Assembly: GCA_964395715.1 (NCBI GenBank)
Contig: CAYNAU010000002.1
Coordinates: 372,001 to 436,000, forward strand
Origin: Porticoccus sp964395715
GTDB lineage: Bacteria > Pseudomonadota > Gammaproteobacteria > Pseudomonadales > Porticoccaceae
Length of the DNA stretch: 64,000 bases
Reading direction: 5' to 3'
A program made the position numbers and the translations under genes. The notes beneath the pieces are model-generated. The model was not told the origin of the DNA. It worked only from the letters and a program-made list of their open reading frames with translations, and did no database searches. Below are positions 44,838-54,626 of this stretch, one piece after another; the stretch's first letter is position 1; the number at the start of each line of letters is the position of its first letter.

Positions 44838-47548
44838 TGGACGAGCAGCCAAAGACCCTGCTCTTTTTTGATGAACGGCGTTTCCTTGAAGACGTCGCTT
44901 CACGAAATCCCATAGAGGTTTTCAAGAACGCGCTTGAAGCTGCCAACGCTCACTTCAATGCCCGTTTTCACGAGGGGGAACAGACCGCCACGCTTATCCA
45001 TGAGCGCGCCATTTTCATGGACACTATTTTGCGCCATGCCTGGAACCGCTTCAGCTGGAGCAAAAACATCTGCCTGCTGGCCGTCGGCGGGTATGGGCGG
45101 GGTGAGCTTCACCCCCAGTCCGATATCGATATCATGTTGCTGATTCGCTGGGGCAATCCCCGACGCTACCAGAAAAATATCGAGGGGTTCCTGACCTTTC
45201 TGTGGGATATCCAGCTGAAAATCGGCCACAGTGTGCGCACCATGTCCCAGTGTGTGGCAGAAGCCAAAGGCGATCTCACTGTGGTCACCAACCTAATGGA
45301 AACCCGCACTATTGCCGGCAATGAGTCTCTCCGGCAGGTGATGATCAAGAAAACCGGGCCGAAAAAAATATGGTCAGACAAGGCATTTTTTCGCGCCAAG
45401 CTGGTAGAACAGAAAGAGCGGCACCAGAAGCACGGCAACACCGAATATAACCTGGAGCCGAATATTAAAGAGGCACCCGGTGGCCTCCGCGACATTCAGA
45501 TGATCAACTGGGTGGCCAAGCGCCACTTCAATGTCGAATCCATCGACCAGCTGATCGGAAAGGAATTTCTTAACGCAGAAGAGTTTCTGCAACTCAAGCG
45601 GGGCGAAGCATTCTTGTGGAAAGTTCGCTACGGACTTCACCTGCTGGCTGATCGGCCTGAAGAGCGCCTGATGTTTGACTACCAGCGCAAGCTGGCAGCC
45701 ATGTTCGGCTACCACGACAGTGAAGAGCGCCTCGGTGTCGAAAAATTCATGCAGCATTACTACCAGGTCGTCCTGTCCATGCGCGAGCTGAACGATGTGA
45801 TGCTGCAGTACCTCGATGAAGTGATTCTCAGAAAGGACAAAGCGAAAAATATCTATGCCCTGAATGAACGCTTTCAGGTCCGCGACAAGCATATCGAGAC
45901 CGTCGGCGATTACGTGTTTGCGAAATACCCCTCTGCCCTGCTGGAAATTTTCTGCCTGCTGGGCGAAAACGAAAATATTCTGGGTATTCGTGCGGCCACC
46001 ATCCGGCAGATTCGCCAACACCGCAAGCTGATTGATGACAGCTTCCGGCATGAACCACAAAATAAAAAGCTGTTCCTGCGACTGCTGCGCTGCCCCCACA
46101 GAATGAGCACACAGCTGCAGCGCATGACCCGCTACGGCATTCTGGGTCGTTACCTGCCAGAATTCGGGCGCATTATCGGTCAAACCCAGCACGACCTGTT
46201 TCACCGTTACCCGGTGGACGCCCATACCCTGCAGCTGATCAAGAACATGCGTGTACTGGACCGGCCGGAGATGGCGGAACGCTTTCCGCTGTGCTCACAC
46301 ATCTACAAAAACCTGCCCAAACCGGAACTGGTTTTTGTGGCCGGCCTGTACCACGATATCGCCAAAGGCCGCGGAGGAGACCACTCGGCTCTTGGGGCCC
46401 ACGATGCCGAAGAATTCTGCCGCCGCCATGGCTTTAGTGCGGAGGAAACCCGCCTGATTTCCTGGCTCGTGGCACACCACCTGATCATGTCCAACACCTC
46501 ACAGCGTGCTGACATCTCGGACCCGGATATTATCTACAAATTTGCCCGGTTAATGGGCAACCAGCTCCACCTGGACTACCTGTTTGTGCTGACCGTTGCA
46601 GACATCACCGCCACCAACCCGACCCTGTGGAACACCTGGAAAGCCTCTCTGATGCGCCAGCTTTATACAGAGACAAAACGCGCACTACAGCGGGGACTGG
46701 AAAACCCCTTTGACCGGGATGCCTGGGTTGAAAGCACCAAGCAGGCAGCCATGGATACGCTGGCGGAACTCGGCATCACCCAGCCTCAGGCCATAGAAAT
46801 CTGGGGCAACGTTGACGATGAATTTTTCCTGCGTGAAAAAGCCGATGATATCGCCACCTACACTGCGGCAATTGCCGCCCGCGGTGACCGCAATGATCCG
46901 GTAATCCTCATACAGAATGCTGGGGTGGAAATACCCATTGCAACGCAAATCTTTATACACACCAAGGGCATGGACAACGTTTTTCCCACGATTGCCGCGG
47001 CGCTGGACCACCTGCAGCTGAATATTATGGATGCGCGATTGCACAGGGACACCGAGGGACACACCTTTGACACGTTCTACGTGCTGGATGAAAACAATCA
47101 GCCCTTTGGCGACAGCGCCGAAATGCTTGAAAAAACTCAGCGCACTCTGACCCACGCTCTGAAAAATCCGGACCCGTCCGCGTTCAACCTGAACCGGCGT
47201 ACACCACGCCACCTCAAGCAGCTCACCATGCGTACTGTCGCCAGTATCAGTAACGATATTGAAAAGAGTGCCACCATTCTGGAAGTAATTACCCCGGACC
47301 GACCCGGCCTGCTGGCACATCTTGGTCGGATCTTTGTGCGTTTCAAGCTGCGTCTGCTGAGCGCCAAAATTGCCACGCTGGGTGAGCGGGTTGAAGACGT
47401 GTTTTACCTGGTGGATATGGAGTATCGCCCTCTCAGCAATGCCGAATTCTGTGAAGAATTGCGGGACACGATCTGCAAGGAGTTGGATGCTCGCAATGAG
47501 GAAGACGTGGAAGGTGAAACACTGCCCCGCATGAAGCTCTGGCGGTAG
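44837..47548 (+). CDS. glnD: GlnD, PII uridylyltransferase/uridylyl-removing enzyme
   Basis: Bifunctional nitrogen sensor that modifies PII proteins in response to glutamine. It has 903 residues from the ATG at 44837; the frame is open upstream but that part lies inside map. The nucleotidyltransferase motif GGYGRGELHPQSDIDI (84-99) carries D96 and D98. The HD phosphohydrolase motif is GLYHDIAKGRGGDHS, and two ACT domains end the protein (VITPDRPGLLAHLGRIFVRF in the second). Confidence 0.97.
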   Translation: MDEQPKTLLFFDERRFLEDVASRNPIEVFKNALEAANAHFNARFHEGEQTATLIHERAIFMDTILRHAWNRFSWSKNICLLAVGGYGRGELHPQSDIDIMLLIRWGNPRRYQKNIEGFLTFLWDIQLKIGHSVRTMSQCVAEAKGDLTVVTNLMETRTIAGNESLRQVMIKKTGPKKIWSDKAFFRAKLVEQKERHQKHGNTEYNLEPNIKEAPGGLRDIQMINWVAKRHFNVESIDQLIGKEFLNAEEFLQLKRGEAFLWKVRYGLHLLADRPEERLMFDYQRKLAAMFGYHDSEERLGVEKFMQHYYQVVLSMRELNDVMLQYLDEVILRKDKAKNIYALNERFQVRDKHIETVGDYVFAKYPSALLEIFCLLGENENILGIRAATIRQIRQHRKLIDDSFRHEPQNKKLFLRLLRCPHRMSTQLQRMTRYGILGRYLPEFGRIIGQTQHDLFHRYPVDAHTLQLIKNMRVLDRPEMAERFPLCSHIYKNLPKPELVFVAGLYHDIAKGRGGDHSALGAHDAEEFCRRHGFSAEETRLISWLVAHHLIMSNTSQRADISDPDIIYKFARLMGNQLHLDYLFVLTVADITATNPTLWNTWKASLMRQLYTETKRALQRGLENPFDRDAWVESTKQAAMDTLAELGITQPQAIEIWGNVDDEFFLREKADDIATYTAAIAARGDRNDPVILIQNAGVEIPIATQIFIHTKGMDNVFPTIAAALDHLQLNIMDARLHRDTEGHTFDTFYVLDENNQPFGDSAEMLEKTQRTLTHALKNPDPSAFNLNRRTPRHLKQLTMRTVASISNDIEKSATILEVITPDRPGLLAHLGRIFVRFKLRLLSAKIATLGERVEDVFYLVDMEYRPLSNAEFCEELRDTICKELDARNEEDVEGETLPRMKLWR

Positions 47549-47600
47549 TAACTCCGAAAATAGCCCTCAGCTTTCTGTTTCTGAATTCATAGCGGTGATC

Positions 47601-48818
47601 ATGAACAAAGACCTCGATAAGCTCCACCCGTACCCCTTTGAAAAGCTCAATGCGCTGAAAGCCGGCCTGTTACCACCGGCCGACCTGCAGCACATTGCGC
47701 TTTCCATCGGCGAGCCCAAACATCCGGCTCCAGCCTTTGTAAAGCAGGTACTGGCTGATTCCCTGGAAAAGCTCTCTGCCTACCCGCTGACCAAAGGTAT
47801 TCCTGAGTTGAGGGAAGCCATTGGCGCGTGGTTGTGTCGCCGCTTTCAGCTGGATGCCGTTGATGCCGAGACGCAAGTACTGCCGGTGAATGGCACACGG
47901 GAGGCCCTGTTTGCCTTTGCTCAGGCTGTGGTGGACCGCACTGACACCCCCTTGGTGCTCAGCCCAAATCCCTTCTACCAGATTTATGAAGGAGCAGGAT
48001 TTCTCGCAGGGGCGGAACTGAAATTCCTGAATTGCACCGCTGAAACAGGCTACCTGCCGGATTTTAGCTCAGTGGAAGAAGCAATCTGGCAGCGCTGCCA
48101 GCTTCTCTACCTGTGCAGTCCGGGCAATCCCACCGGCGCGGTGATGGATATCCCTCGTCTACAGCAGTTGATTCAACTGGCGGATCGCTACGATTTCATC
48201 ATAGCCAGCGACGAATGCTATTCGGAAATCTATCCTGACGAAAACAATCCGCCCCCGGGGCTGCTTGAGGCCTGTGCCCGTATGGAGCGCCACGATTACA
48301 GCCGCTGCGTGGTATTCCACAGCCTGTCGAAACGCTCCAACCTGCCGGGGTTGCGTTCAGGGTTTGTGGCGGGAGACGCACAGGTATTGCAGTCATTCCT
48401 GCGATATCGAACCTACCACGGCTGTGCCATGCCGGTGCCCTCCCAGCTGGCGAGTATTGCCGCCTGGAATGACGAGCAACATGTCATCGAAAACCGAGAG
48501 CAATACCGACAGAAGTTTGATGTTTTCAAAGAAATCCTCGGCGACACATTACCCCTGAGTCTTCCCGATGCCGGTTTCTATTTCTGGGCGGACACCAGTA
48601 CGGCGCAAGTGGGTAGCGATGAAGACTTTGCCCGCGAACTGTTTGCCCAAGAGCACATTACCGTACTCCCCGGTCGCTATTTGGCCCGCGACGCCGAGGG
48701 AATCAATCCAGGGGAAAACCGGGTCAGAATGGCGTTGGTAGCACCCCTGTATGAGTGCCGCGAAGCAGCACTGCGCATACGCCGTTTTGTCATCAACGCC
48801 AGGCAAAAACCGGCCTGA
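47601..48818 (+). CDS. dapC: DapC, N-succinyl-diaminopimelate aminotransferase
   Basis: PLP aminotransferase for the succinylase branch of lysine/DAP synthesis. It has 405 residues from the ATG at 47601. It contains IALSIGEPKHPAP, SPNPFYQIYEGA, SPGNPTGAVM, ASDECYSEIY and the PLP lysine in HSLSKRSNLPGLRSGFV. In Pseudomonas this gene also follows glnD. The nth ATG begins four bases after its stop. Confidence 0.93.
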   Translation: MNKDLDKLHPYPFEKLNALKAGLLPPADLQHIALSIGEPKHPAPAFVKQVLADSLEKLSAYPLTKGIPELREAIGAWLCRRFQLDAVDAETQVLPVNGTREALFAFAQAVVDRTDTPLVLSPNPFYQIYEGAGFLAGAELKFLNCTAETGYLPDFSSVEEAIWQRCQLLYLCSPGNPTGAVMDIPRLQQLIQLADRYDFIIASDECYSEIYPDENNPPPGLLEACARMERHDYSRCVVFHSLSKRSNLPGLRSGFVAGDAQVLQSFLRYRTYHGCAMPVPSQLASIAAWNDEQHVIENREQYRQKFDVFKEILGDTLPLSLPDAGFYFWADTSTAQVGSDEDFARELFAQEHITVLPGRYLARDAEGINPGENRVRMALVAPLYECREAALRIRRFVINARQKPA

Positions 48819-48822
48819 CCTG

Positions 48823-49476
48823 ATGTTAAAGAAAGAACGCGCCGAGTTTATTCGCCAGCGGTTATCGGAATTGTACCCCAACCCACCCATTCCACTGGCT
48901 CACCAGGATGCCTACACCCTGTTGGTCGCCGTACTGTTGTCAGCACAATGTACCGATGAGCGGGTCAATCAGGTCACACCAGAGCTTTTTGCCCTGGCTG
49001 ACAATGCCCGGGACATGAGCCAGGTGCCTGTTGAGCAGGTCTACAACATTATCCGCCCCTGCGGGCTGGCTCCCCAGAAATCAAACGCCATCGTGAAATT
49101 GTCGCAAATCCTGACAGCAGACTACGGTGGCGAGGTACCCGAGGATATGGCGGCACTGGAAAGTCTGCCCGGCGTCGGACACAAAACAGCCAGCGTGGTC
49201 ATGTCACAGGCCTTTGGGCACCCAGCCTTTCCGGTAGACACCCACATCCATCGTCTGGCACAGCGCTGGGGGCTGAGCAACGGCAAGAACGTGGTGCAAA
49301 CAGAAAAGGATTTAAAGAGGCTGTTTCCAAAAGAGAGCTGGAATGCATTGCACCTTCAGATCATTTACTACGGTCGTGAATTCTGCCCGGCCCGCAGTTG
49401 CAATGGACTGACCTGCGATATCTGTAAAACCTGCTTTCCAAACCGCAAGCATCCCGTTAAAAATCGCAAAGCCTGA
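48823..49476 (+). CDS. nth: Endonuclease III
   Basis: Base-excision DNA glycosylase/AP lyase for oxidised pyrimidines. It has 217 residues from the ATG at 48823. The HhH motif LPGVGHKTASVV holds catalytic K121, and D139 is in VDTHIHRLAQRWG. The C-terminal Fe-S loop has five cysteines (C188, C193, C198, C201, C204). The usual C-x6-C-x2-C-x5-C pattern is not present; see findings. Confidence 0.95.
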   Translation: MLKKERAEFIRQRLSELYPNPPIPLAHQDAYTLLVAVLLSAQCTDERVNQVTPELFALADNARDMSQVPVEQVYNIIRPCGLAPQKSNAIVKLSQILTADYGGEVPEDMAALESLPGVGHKTASVVMSQAFGHPAFPVDTHIHRLAQRWGLSNGKNVVQTEKDLKRLFPKESWNALHLQIIYYGREFCPARSCNGLTCDICKTCFPNRKHPVKNRKA

Positions 49477-49500
49477 AGGATCGATCGGCAGCGTGGACGC

Positions 49501-50022
49501 TTATGCCACGCCCAGGGAGATTGTTTTTCCCGTAACACTTTTCGGAAAGTCGAAATAGGCCAACTCGGCCACACCTGCCCCCAGGTCTCTCCAGTGATTG
49601 AGGTCGATGTTTAGCAGCACGACACCACAAGTGGGTATCTTCTGGATTTTCATGAGGGTTAGAAAATTGACCAAATCTGTCATCGCCGGGTTGTGGCAGA
49701 TCACTGCAAATTTATCGGCCTCTGCATCCAGGCCTCGCATCCAGCTCAGAAGATCCTCATAGTTGAAGGTATAAAGCTCCGGCACCACTTCCAGATTCAT
49801 CGCGCCCAGACCCAGACACGGCATCAGCCACCCCGCCGTTTCCACCGACCTTACTGCCGGACTGGTGTAGAACCGTTTCAGGGAAACCGGTTGCATCTGT
49901 AGTCGGCGCCCCATCTCCGGGGCACTGACTCGACCGCGCCGGTTGAGCGGCCGATCCAGGTCGGGCAACGTGCTGTCCTTCCAGCATGACTTGGCATGTC
50001 GAATCAAGGCAATGGTTTTCAT
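49501..50022 (-). CDS. sixA: SixA-like phosphohistidine phosphatase
   Basis: Small histidine-phosphatase superfamily member; E. coli SixA acts on phosphohistidine in phosphorelay and PTS proteins. It has 173 residues from the ATG at 50022. The catalytic motif is RHAKS with H9, and the second histidine is in VICHNPAMTDLVNFL. The start upstream (seven codons earlier) lacks conservation. It is on the opposite strand between nth and the ArsC-like gene. Confidence 0.85.
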   Translation of the reverse strand: MKTIALIRHAKSCWKDSTLPDLDRPLNRRGRVSAPEMGRRLQMQPVSLKRFYTSPAVRSVETAGWLMPCLGLGAMNLEVVPELYTFNYEDLLSWMRGLDAEADKFAVICHNPAMTDLVNFLTLMKIQKIPTCGVVLLNIDLNHWRDLGAGVAELAYFDFPKSVTGKTISLGVA

Positions 50023-50134
50023 AGCAGTCTCCCGTGATTGCATCTCCCAAGTTTGCTATCCTTCGCGGCGGCTTAAACCCGATGGACCCATTGGTAGTTA
50101 ATAGCAGCAATTCATGACAACCGCGTGACGACCT

Positions 50135-50488
50135 ATGACTGACACTGTTCTCTACGGCATCAAAAACTGCGACACGGTCAAGAAAGCCCGGCGTTGGCTG
50201 GACGAAAATCAGATTGCCTACCGCTTTCACGATGTCCGCGCCGATGGAATTGACCTGGCAATGGTCAATCACTGGATTACTGCCGCCGGTTGGCAGAAGG
50301 TACTGAACAAAGCGGGAACCACCTGGCGAAAACTCGACCCCCAAATACAGCAACAGGTGTCAGCAGACAACGTTGCATCCTTGTTGCTGGAACACCCCGC
50401 CATGATCAAGCGTCCGGTTCTGGACACCAATGGCAACATCACTATCGGCTTCAAACCCGACATTTATGCAACCTGCTTTAACAAGTGA
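50135..50488 (+). CDS. ArsC/Spx-family protein, YffB-like
   Basis: Thioredoxin-fold protein of the arsenate-reductase-like family. It has 117 residues, with the redox Cys at C12 in GIKNCDTVKKARRWL and the conserved Arg-Pro in MIKRPVLDTNGN. E. coli yffB, the nearest relative, sits beside dapE; here the gene immediately precedes dapD. It lacks the paired cysteines of true arsenate reductases, and the function of YffB itself is unsettled. Confidence 0.87.
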   Translation: MTDTVLYGIKNCDTVKKARRWLDENQIAYRFHDVRADGIDLAMVNHWITAAGWQKVLNKAGTTWRKLDPQIQQQVSADNVASLLLEHPAMIKRPVLDTNGNITIGFKPDIYATCFNK

Positions 50489-50518
50489 TAACACGTAATT
50501 TTGGAGACTGAACAAAAA

Positions 50519-51553
50519 ATGACTGCACTTTACAGCTTTGGATTGGGCATCGGCACCCAGAATAACCACGGTGACTGGCTGGAAGTTTATTACCCCAAGC
50601 CTCTGCTCAACCCCGGCAAGGAAGTCAGCGACATCCTGCAATCTGTACTGGACTACCGGGGCGGCAACCTGGCTATAGGCCTGTCCGCCGAGCAACTGTC
50701 CAAATTGGCCGGCGCATTTGCCAACAGTGGAGATGCTGACCAGGCAGCTATTGCCAAGCAATTGCAAGGCAGCACCCGCCCAGCCGTAGCCACCGTTCTC
50801 GCCAATGACGATGCGCCGGGTTCAGTCCCAGAGGGATATCTGAAACTGCACCTTCTCTCGCACCGCCTGGTCAAACCCAACTCGACCAATCTCACCGGGC
50901 TGTTTGGTGTATTGCGCAACGTGGCATGGACCAGCGAGGGCGCTATTGATCTTGAGGAACTCCCTGCACGGCAGCTGCAAGCGCGGCTCACCGGTAACAG
51001 CCTGTCTGTCGACAGCATTGACAAGTTCCCGAAAATGGTCGATTACGTGGTTCCCGCCGGGGTACGCATTGCCGACACCGCCCGGGTTCGCCTCGGCGCA
51101 TACATCGGCGAAGGCACCACCATCATGCATGAAGGTTTTGTCAATTTTAATGCCGGCACTGAAAGCACCAGCATGGTGGAAGGTCGTATCTCGCAGGGCG
51201 TTTTTGTTAAATCGGGTTCCGACCTCGGCGGCGGCAGCTCCACCATGGGCACCTTGTCCGGTGGTGGAAACATCATTATTACCATTGGTGAAAAATGCCT
51301 GCTGGGTGCCAACTCCGGTCTTGGCATCCCGCTGGGCGACCGCTGCACCATCGAAGCTGGCCTCTACATTACGGCCGGAACTAAAGTTACCCTGCTGGAT
51401 GACCAGAATAAGGTGGTCGACCAGGTAAAAGCCCGGGATCTTGCCGGCAAGGACGACCTGTTATTCCGTCGCAACTCCAGCACCGGTGCGGTGGAGTGCC
51501 TGACCAACAAATCTGCAGTAGAACTCAATGAGGCTCTGCACGCATCCAACTAA
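50519..51553 (+). CDS. dapD: DapD, tetrahydrodipicolinate N-succinyltransferase
   Basis: Succinylates tetrahydrodipicolinate in lysine/DAP synthesis. It has 344 residues from the ATG at 50519, the long DapD class rather than the 274-residue E. coli type. The C-terminal beta-helix (about 180-290) contains LGAYIGEGTTIMHEGFVNFN and GGGSSTMGTLSGGGN. A strong terminator follows. Confidence 0.95.
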   Translation: MTALYSFGLGIGTQNNHGDWLEVYYPKPLLNPGKEVSDILQSVLDYRGGNLAIGLSAEQLSKLAGAFANSGDADQAAIAKQLQGSTRPAVATVLANDDAPGSVPEGYLKLHLLSHRLVKPNSTNLTGLFGVLRNVAWTSEGAIDLEELPARQLQARLTGNSLSVDSIDKFPKMVDYVVPAGVRIADTARVRLGAYIGEGTTIMHEGFVNFNAGTESTSMVEGRISQGVFVKSGSDLGGGSSTMGTLSGGGNIIITIGEKCLLGANSGLGIPLGDRCTIEAGLYITAGTKVTLLDDQNKVVDQVKARDLAGKDDLLFRRNSSTGAVECLTNKSAVELNEALHASN

Positions 51554-51567
51554 CACAATGTGTAAAA

Positions 51568-51600
51568 CAAAAAGCCCGGCCCGATTGCCGGGCTTTTTTT
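51568..51600 (+). terminator. Rho-independent terminator after dapD
   Basis: Perfect stem AGCCCGGC / GCCGGGCT (51573-51580 and 51587-51594), 6-base loop, followed by six further T residues and preceded by an A-run. It begins soon after the dapD stop. Confidence 0.9.
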
Positions 51601-51699
51601 CCCGGGCAATCTCCCGCAAGGCCTGTGGCACCTAAAATTATGTTTAAGGTAGACCGCCATATTTGTTAATTTGTTGCCTGACAAACATTGGGAGGTCAC

Positions 51700-52254
51700 A
51701 TGGATTATTCAGAATACGGCCCTTTGGCGAATCTCATCGGCACCTGGAAAGGCGATACCGGCATGGATGTGGCCCCTGAGTCGGACGGCATAGAACAGAA
51801 TCCCTACTACGAGACACTGGTGTGCGATGCTGCCGGGGATGTAAAAAATGCCGAATCACAGCAACTCTGGGTGGTGCGATACCACCAGGTCGTTCGCCGC
51901 AAATCCAACGACGAGGTTTTTCACGATCAGGTAGGCTACTGGCTGTGGGATGCCGCAGCGAACCAGGTCATCCAGTCATTAACCATACCCCGCGCACTCT
52001 GTGTGCTTGCTGCCGGGAAGGCAAGTACAACGCCTGAAGGCGCAACACAGATTGATGTCAGCGCCAGCCTGGATGACCCCCACTGGAATATCCTGCAATC
52101 GCCCTTTATGGCCAAAAACGCCAAAACGCTGCGCTACAGTCATTCCGTTACTGTCATCGGTGACAGCATGACCTACAGGGAATCTACCTTTCTGGATATC
52201 TACGGCCGCGAATTCGACCATACCGATGGGAATACGCTGCACCGAGTCACCTGA
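51700..52254 (+). CDS. Heme-binding beta-barrel (FABP/nitrobindin-like) protein
   Basis: Predicted FABP-like heme-binding family (DUF1794 type). It has 184 residues from the ATG at 51700, with GGGAGG just upstream; no signal peptide. LIGTWKGDTG (12-21) is the typical GxWxG barrel start, and strands such as LWVVRYHQVVRRKSNDEVFH follow. The role is unknown. It lies between dapD and dapE but behind the dapD terminator, so it is probably expressed separately. Confidence 0.7.
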   Translation: MDYSEYGPLANLIGTWKGDTGMDVAPESDGIEQNPYYETLVCDAAGDVKNAESQQLWVVRYHQVVRRKSNDEVFHDQVGYWLWDAAANQVIQSLTIPRALCVLAAGKASTTPEGATQIDVSASLDDPHWNILQSPFMAKNAKTLRYSHSVTVIGDSMTYRESTFLDIYGREFDHTDGNTLHRVT

Positions 52255-52261
52255 CGCTGTC

Positions 52262-52284
52262 AGGCTGCCGGTAAACGGTAGCCT
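52262..52284 (+). terminator. Hairpin after the FABP-like gene
   Basis: Nine-base arms (AGGCTGCCG / CGGTAGCCT) with one wobble pair and a 5-base loop, but no T-run. It may be an mRNA 3'-end structure. Confidence 0.35.
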
Positions 52285-52335
52285 ATCCCCGTACACCCCG
52301 CTAAACTTACGCCCTCGATTAGAGAGCGTTTTGAG

Positions 52336-53472
52336 ATGACCACAGAATCCCCCACGTTAGACCTGACCTGCGAACTGATTCGCCGTCGTTCCGTGACACC
52401 CCACGACGATGGTTGTCAGCAGTTGATGATAGCGCGCCTTGAAGCCCTGGGATTCTGTATCGTCAGGCTGCCCTTTGGTGACGTTGAGAATTTCTGGGCA
52501 GTCCATGGAAAAAGTGGACCTACCCTGTGCTTTGCCGGGCACACAGACGTGGTTCCAACCGGCCCCGAAAACGACTGGCAACGGCCGCCTTTTGAACCTC
52601 GTATTGAGTCTGGCATGCTTTACGGACGTGGTGCGGCTGATATGAAGGGGTCCCTGGCGGCAATGATCACCGGCGTGGAGAATTTTCTTGCCGACCACCC
52701 CAACCATAGAGGTCAGATCGCTTTCCTCATTACCAGCGACGAGGAAGGCGTTGCCGTAGATGGCACTGTGAAGGTGGTAGAGTGGCTGCAGCAACAGGAT
52801 GCTATCCCCGAGTGGTGTATCGTGGGAGAACCCTCAAGCACAAAACAGGTGGGTGATGTGGTCAAGAATGGGCGCCGCGGTTCTCTCGGTGCCGAACTGA
52901 CGGTAAAAGGAGTTCAGGGACATGTCGCCTACCCTCACCTTGCGGACAACCCCATCCACAGGGTAGCCCCGGCGCTTGCAGAACTGGCCGCGGAAAGCTG
53001 GGATAATGGCAATGACTTTTTCCCCGCCACCAGCTTCCAAGTGTCCAATATTCAGGGTGGCACTGGAGCCACCAATGTGATTCCCGGCAGCGTTCACATC
53101 GTCTTCAATTTCCGTTTTTCCACTGAGGTCACGGCAGAGCAACTCCGTGAACGTACCGGGGCGATCCTGGACAAACACAATCTTGATTATGACATCCAGT
53201 GGCATCTCAGCGGACAACCCTTTCTGACAGCAAAAGGCGAATTGGTCGAGGCAACGACTGCTAGCATCCGCGAAGTCACTGGCCTCAGCACCGAGCTGTC
53301 TACCGCGGGTGGCACCTCTGACGGGAGGTTTATCGCCCCATTTGGCACACAGGTGGTTGAGCTTGGTCCTGTCAATGCCACCATTCACAAAGTTGACGAG
53401 TGCGCCAGTGTGGCGGACATCGATCAACTGAGCGTTATTTACCAGCGAATACTGGAAAAACTTCTGAGTTGA
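52336..53472 (+). CDS. dapE: DapE, succinyl-diaminopimelate desuccinylase
   Basis: Dizinc hydrolase releasing LL-diaminopimelate. It has 378 residues. Metal ligands lie in LCFAGHTDVVPTGP (His, Asp), YGRGAADMKGSLAAM (Asp), TSDEEG (Glu-Glu) and the C-terminal LGPVNATIHKVDECA (His). E. coli has yffB-dapE adjacent; here dapD and the FABP gene sit between. Confidence 0.97.
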   Translation: MTTESPTLDLTCELIRRRSVTPHDDGCQQLMIARLEALGFCIVRLPFGDVENFWAVHGKSGPTLCFAGHTDVVPTGPENDWQRPPFEPRIESGMLYGRGAADMKGSLAAMITGVENFLADHPNHRGQIAFLITSDEEGVAVDGTVKVVEWLQQQDAIPEWCIVGEPSSTKQVGDVVKNGRRGSLGAELTVKGVQGHVAYPHLADNPIHRVAPALAELAAESWDNGNDFFPATSFQVSNIQGGTGATNVIPGSVHIVFNFRFSTEVTAEQLRERTGAILDKHNLDYDIQWHLSGQPFLTAKGELVEATTASIREVTGLSTELSTAGGTSDGRFIAPFGTQVVELGPVNATIHKVDECASVADIDQLSVIYQRILEKLLS

Positions 53473-53597
53473 CATATTCCCTGGCCTGTTTACTGGTCAA
53501 GAACACCAATTGCTGAATAACTCATCCAGCCGGGGAACATTTTCGTATGCAGCTTTTTAAGAACACTTTAAGGATCAACTGATACAAGGAGTCAATT

Positions 53598-54599
53598 ATG
53601 CGTTTTCATACGGCTTTGTCCGCCATGGCCATGGCCTTACTACCCCTTCTCAGCCAGATCATCATGGCTGGCACCATCACTCTGAATAATGGCGATGTTA
53701 TCCACGGCGAATTACAAGCCGTAGATAAAAAACAGGTGATCTGGAAATCAGACAACCTGGGCAAACTCAGTATCCCCAAAGAAAAAGTGGCCCACTTCAC
53801 TTCAACTGCCGTAATCCCCGAAGTCAAAACCCCCGGGGGCATAGCCCATAACTGCTCACTCAACTTTGAAGAAGATGTCAAAGGCAGTTGTGTCGACGGG
53901 CTCGTTGACACCCAGCCCTTGGCAACTCTGGTGGCCATTGAACCACCTGCCGCCTTCAGTGGTGACTCACGTTTCAGCTTTAACCGCAAGGACGGTAATA
54001 CTGACTCTTCCGATCTCGACTTTATTATCCGCGCCCAATGGTTGCAGGATCAGTTCCGACACGAAGTGGAACTGCTGGCAGAGTCCGAAACCAGCGATGG
54101 CACCGTGGTCGATGAACGCTACGAGGGCAACTACCAGCTCAACTACGACTTCAATCAGCGCTGGTTCAGCTATACACGGCTCGGCTATGAAAAAGACCGG
54201 TTTAATGCCATCGACGAACAATATGAAGTCGGCGCCGGTTTTGGACAACGCTTTACCCTGGATAATCAGATGAAATTTGATATGCAGCTGGGTGCCGCCT
54301 ATTTGATATCACACCAACCCGAAGACGGTTCCGATAATGACCTCGCGGGACGTTGGGGATTCAAAGTGAACTGGCCGGTTCCCGGCAGTAAACTGACCCT
54401 ATTCCATCACCACGAATTACTTTGGGCAATGGATGATATGAACAACAACCAGACGGAAAGCAGTACCGGAGTCAAACTTCCGCTGATGGGCAATCTGTTC
54501 AGTGAACTGCGTTACGATTTTGACTATGTGAGCGAACCTTCGGATGACCAGAAACATGCCGACGAAGAGTGGGTCATCGCAATTGGTTATGAATGGTAA
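53598..54599 (+). CDS. DUF481 outer-membrane barrel protein
   Basis: Secreted protein with a signal peptide (about 1-24) and an N-terminal segment (25-70) resembling a small beta module: TITLNNGDVIHGELQAVDKK. A DUF481 beta-barrel (about 120-333) rich in alternating aromatic strands follows and ends in GYEW, an outer-membrane C-terminal signal. E. coli YdiY is a relative; the function is unknown. Two cysteines (about 94 and 106) may form a disulfide. It is convergent with rsmJ. Confidence 0.8.
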   Translation: MRFHTALSAMAMALLPLLSQIIMAGTITLNNGDVIHGELQAVDKKQVIWKSDNLGKLSIPKEKVAHFTSTAVIPEVKTPGGIAHNCSLNFEEDVKGSCVDGLVDTQPLATLVAIEPPAAFSGDSRFSFNRKDGNTDSSDLDFIIRAQWLQDQFRHEVELLAESETSDGTVVDERYEGNYQLNYDFNQRWFSYTRLGYEKDRFNAIDEQYEVGAGFGQRFTLDNQMKFDMQLGAAYLISHQPEDGSDNDLAGRWGFKVNWPVPGSKLTLFHHHELLWAMDDMNNNQTESSTGVKLPLMGNLFSELRYDFDYVSEPSDDQKHADEEWVIAIGYEW

Positions 54600-54626
54600 A
54601 TTCTGCCTGGAAGCAACCGCTTGCCC

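Noticed and set aside
43998..44903. 301-codon open frame on the minus strand over map and the start of glnD
   Set aside because: It is antisense to a fully conserved map gene and has no recognisable motif or signal; long antisense frames arise from codon bias here.
45374..46225. 283-codon minus-strand open frame inside glnD
   Set aside because: The plus frame encodes conserved GlnD sequence throughout; the antisense product looks like no family.
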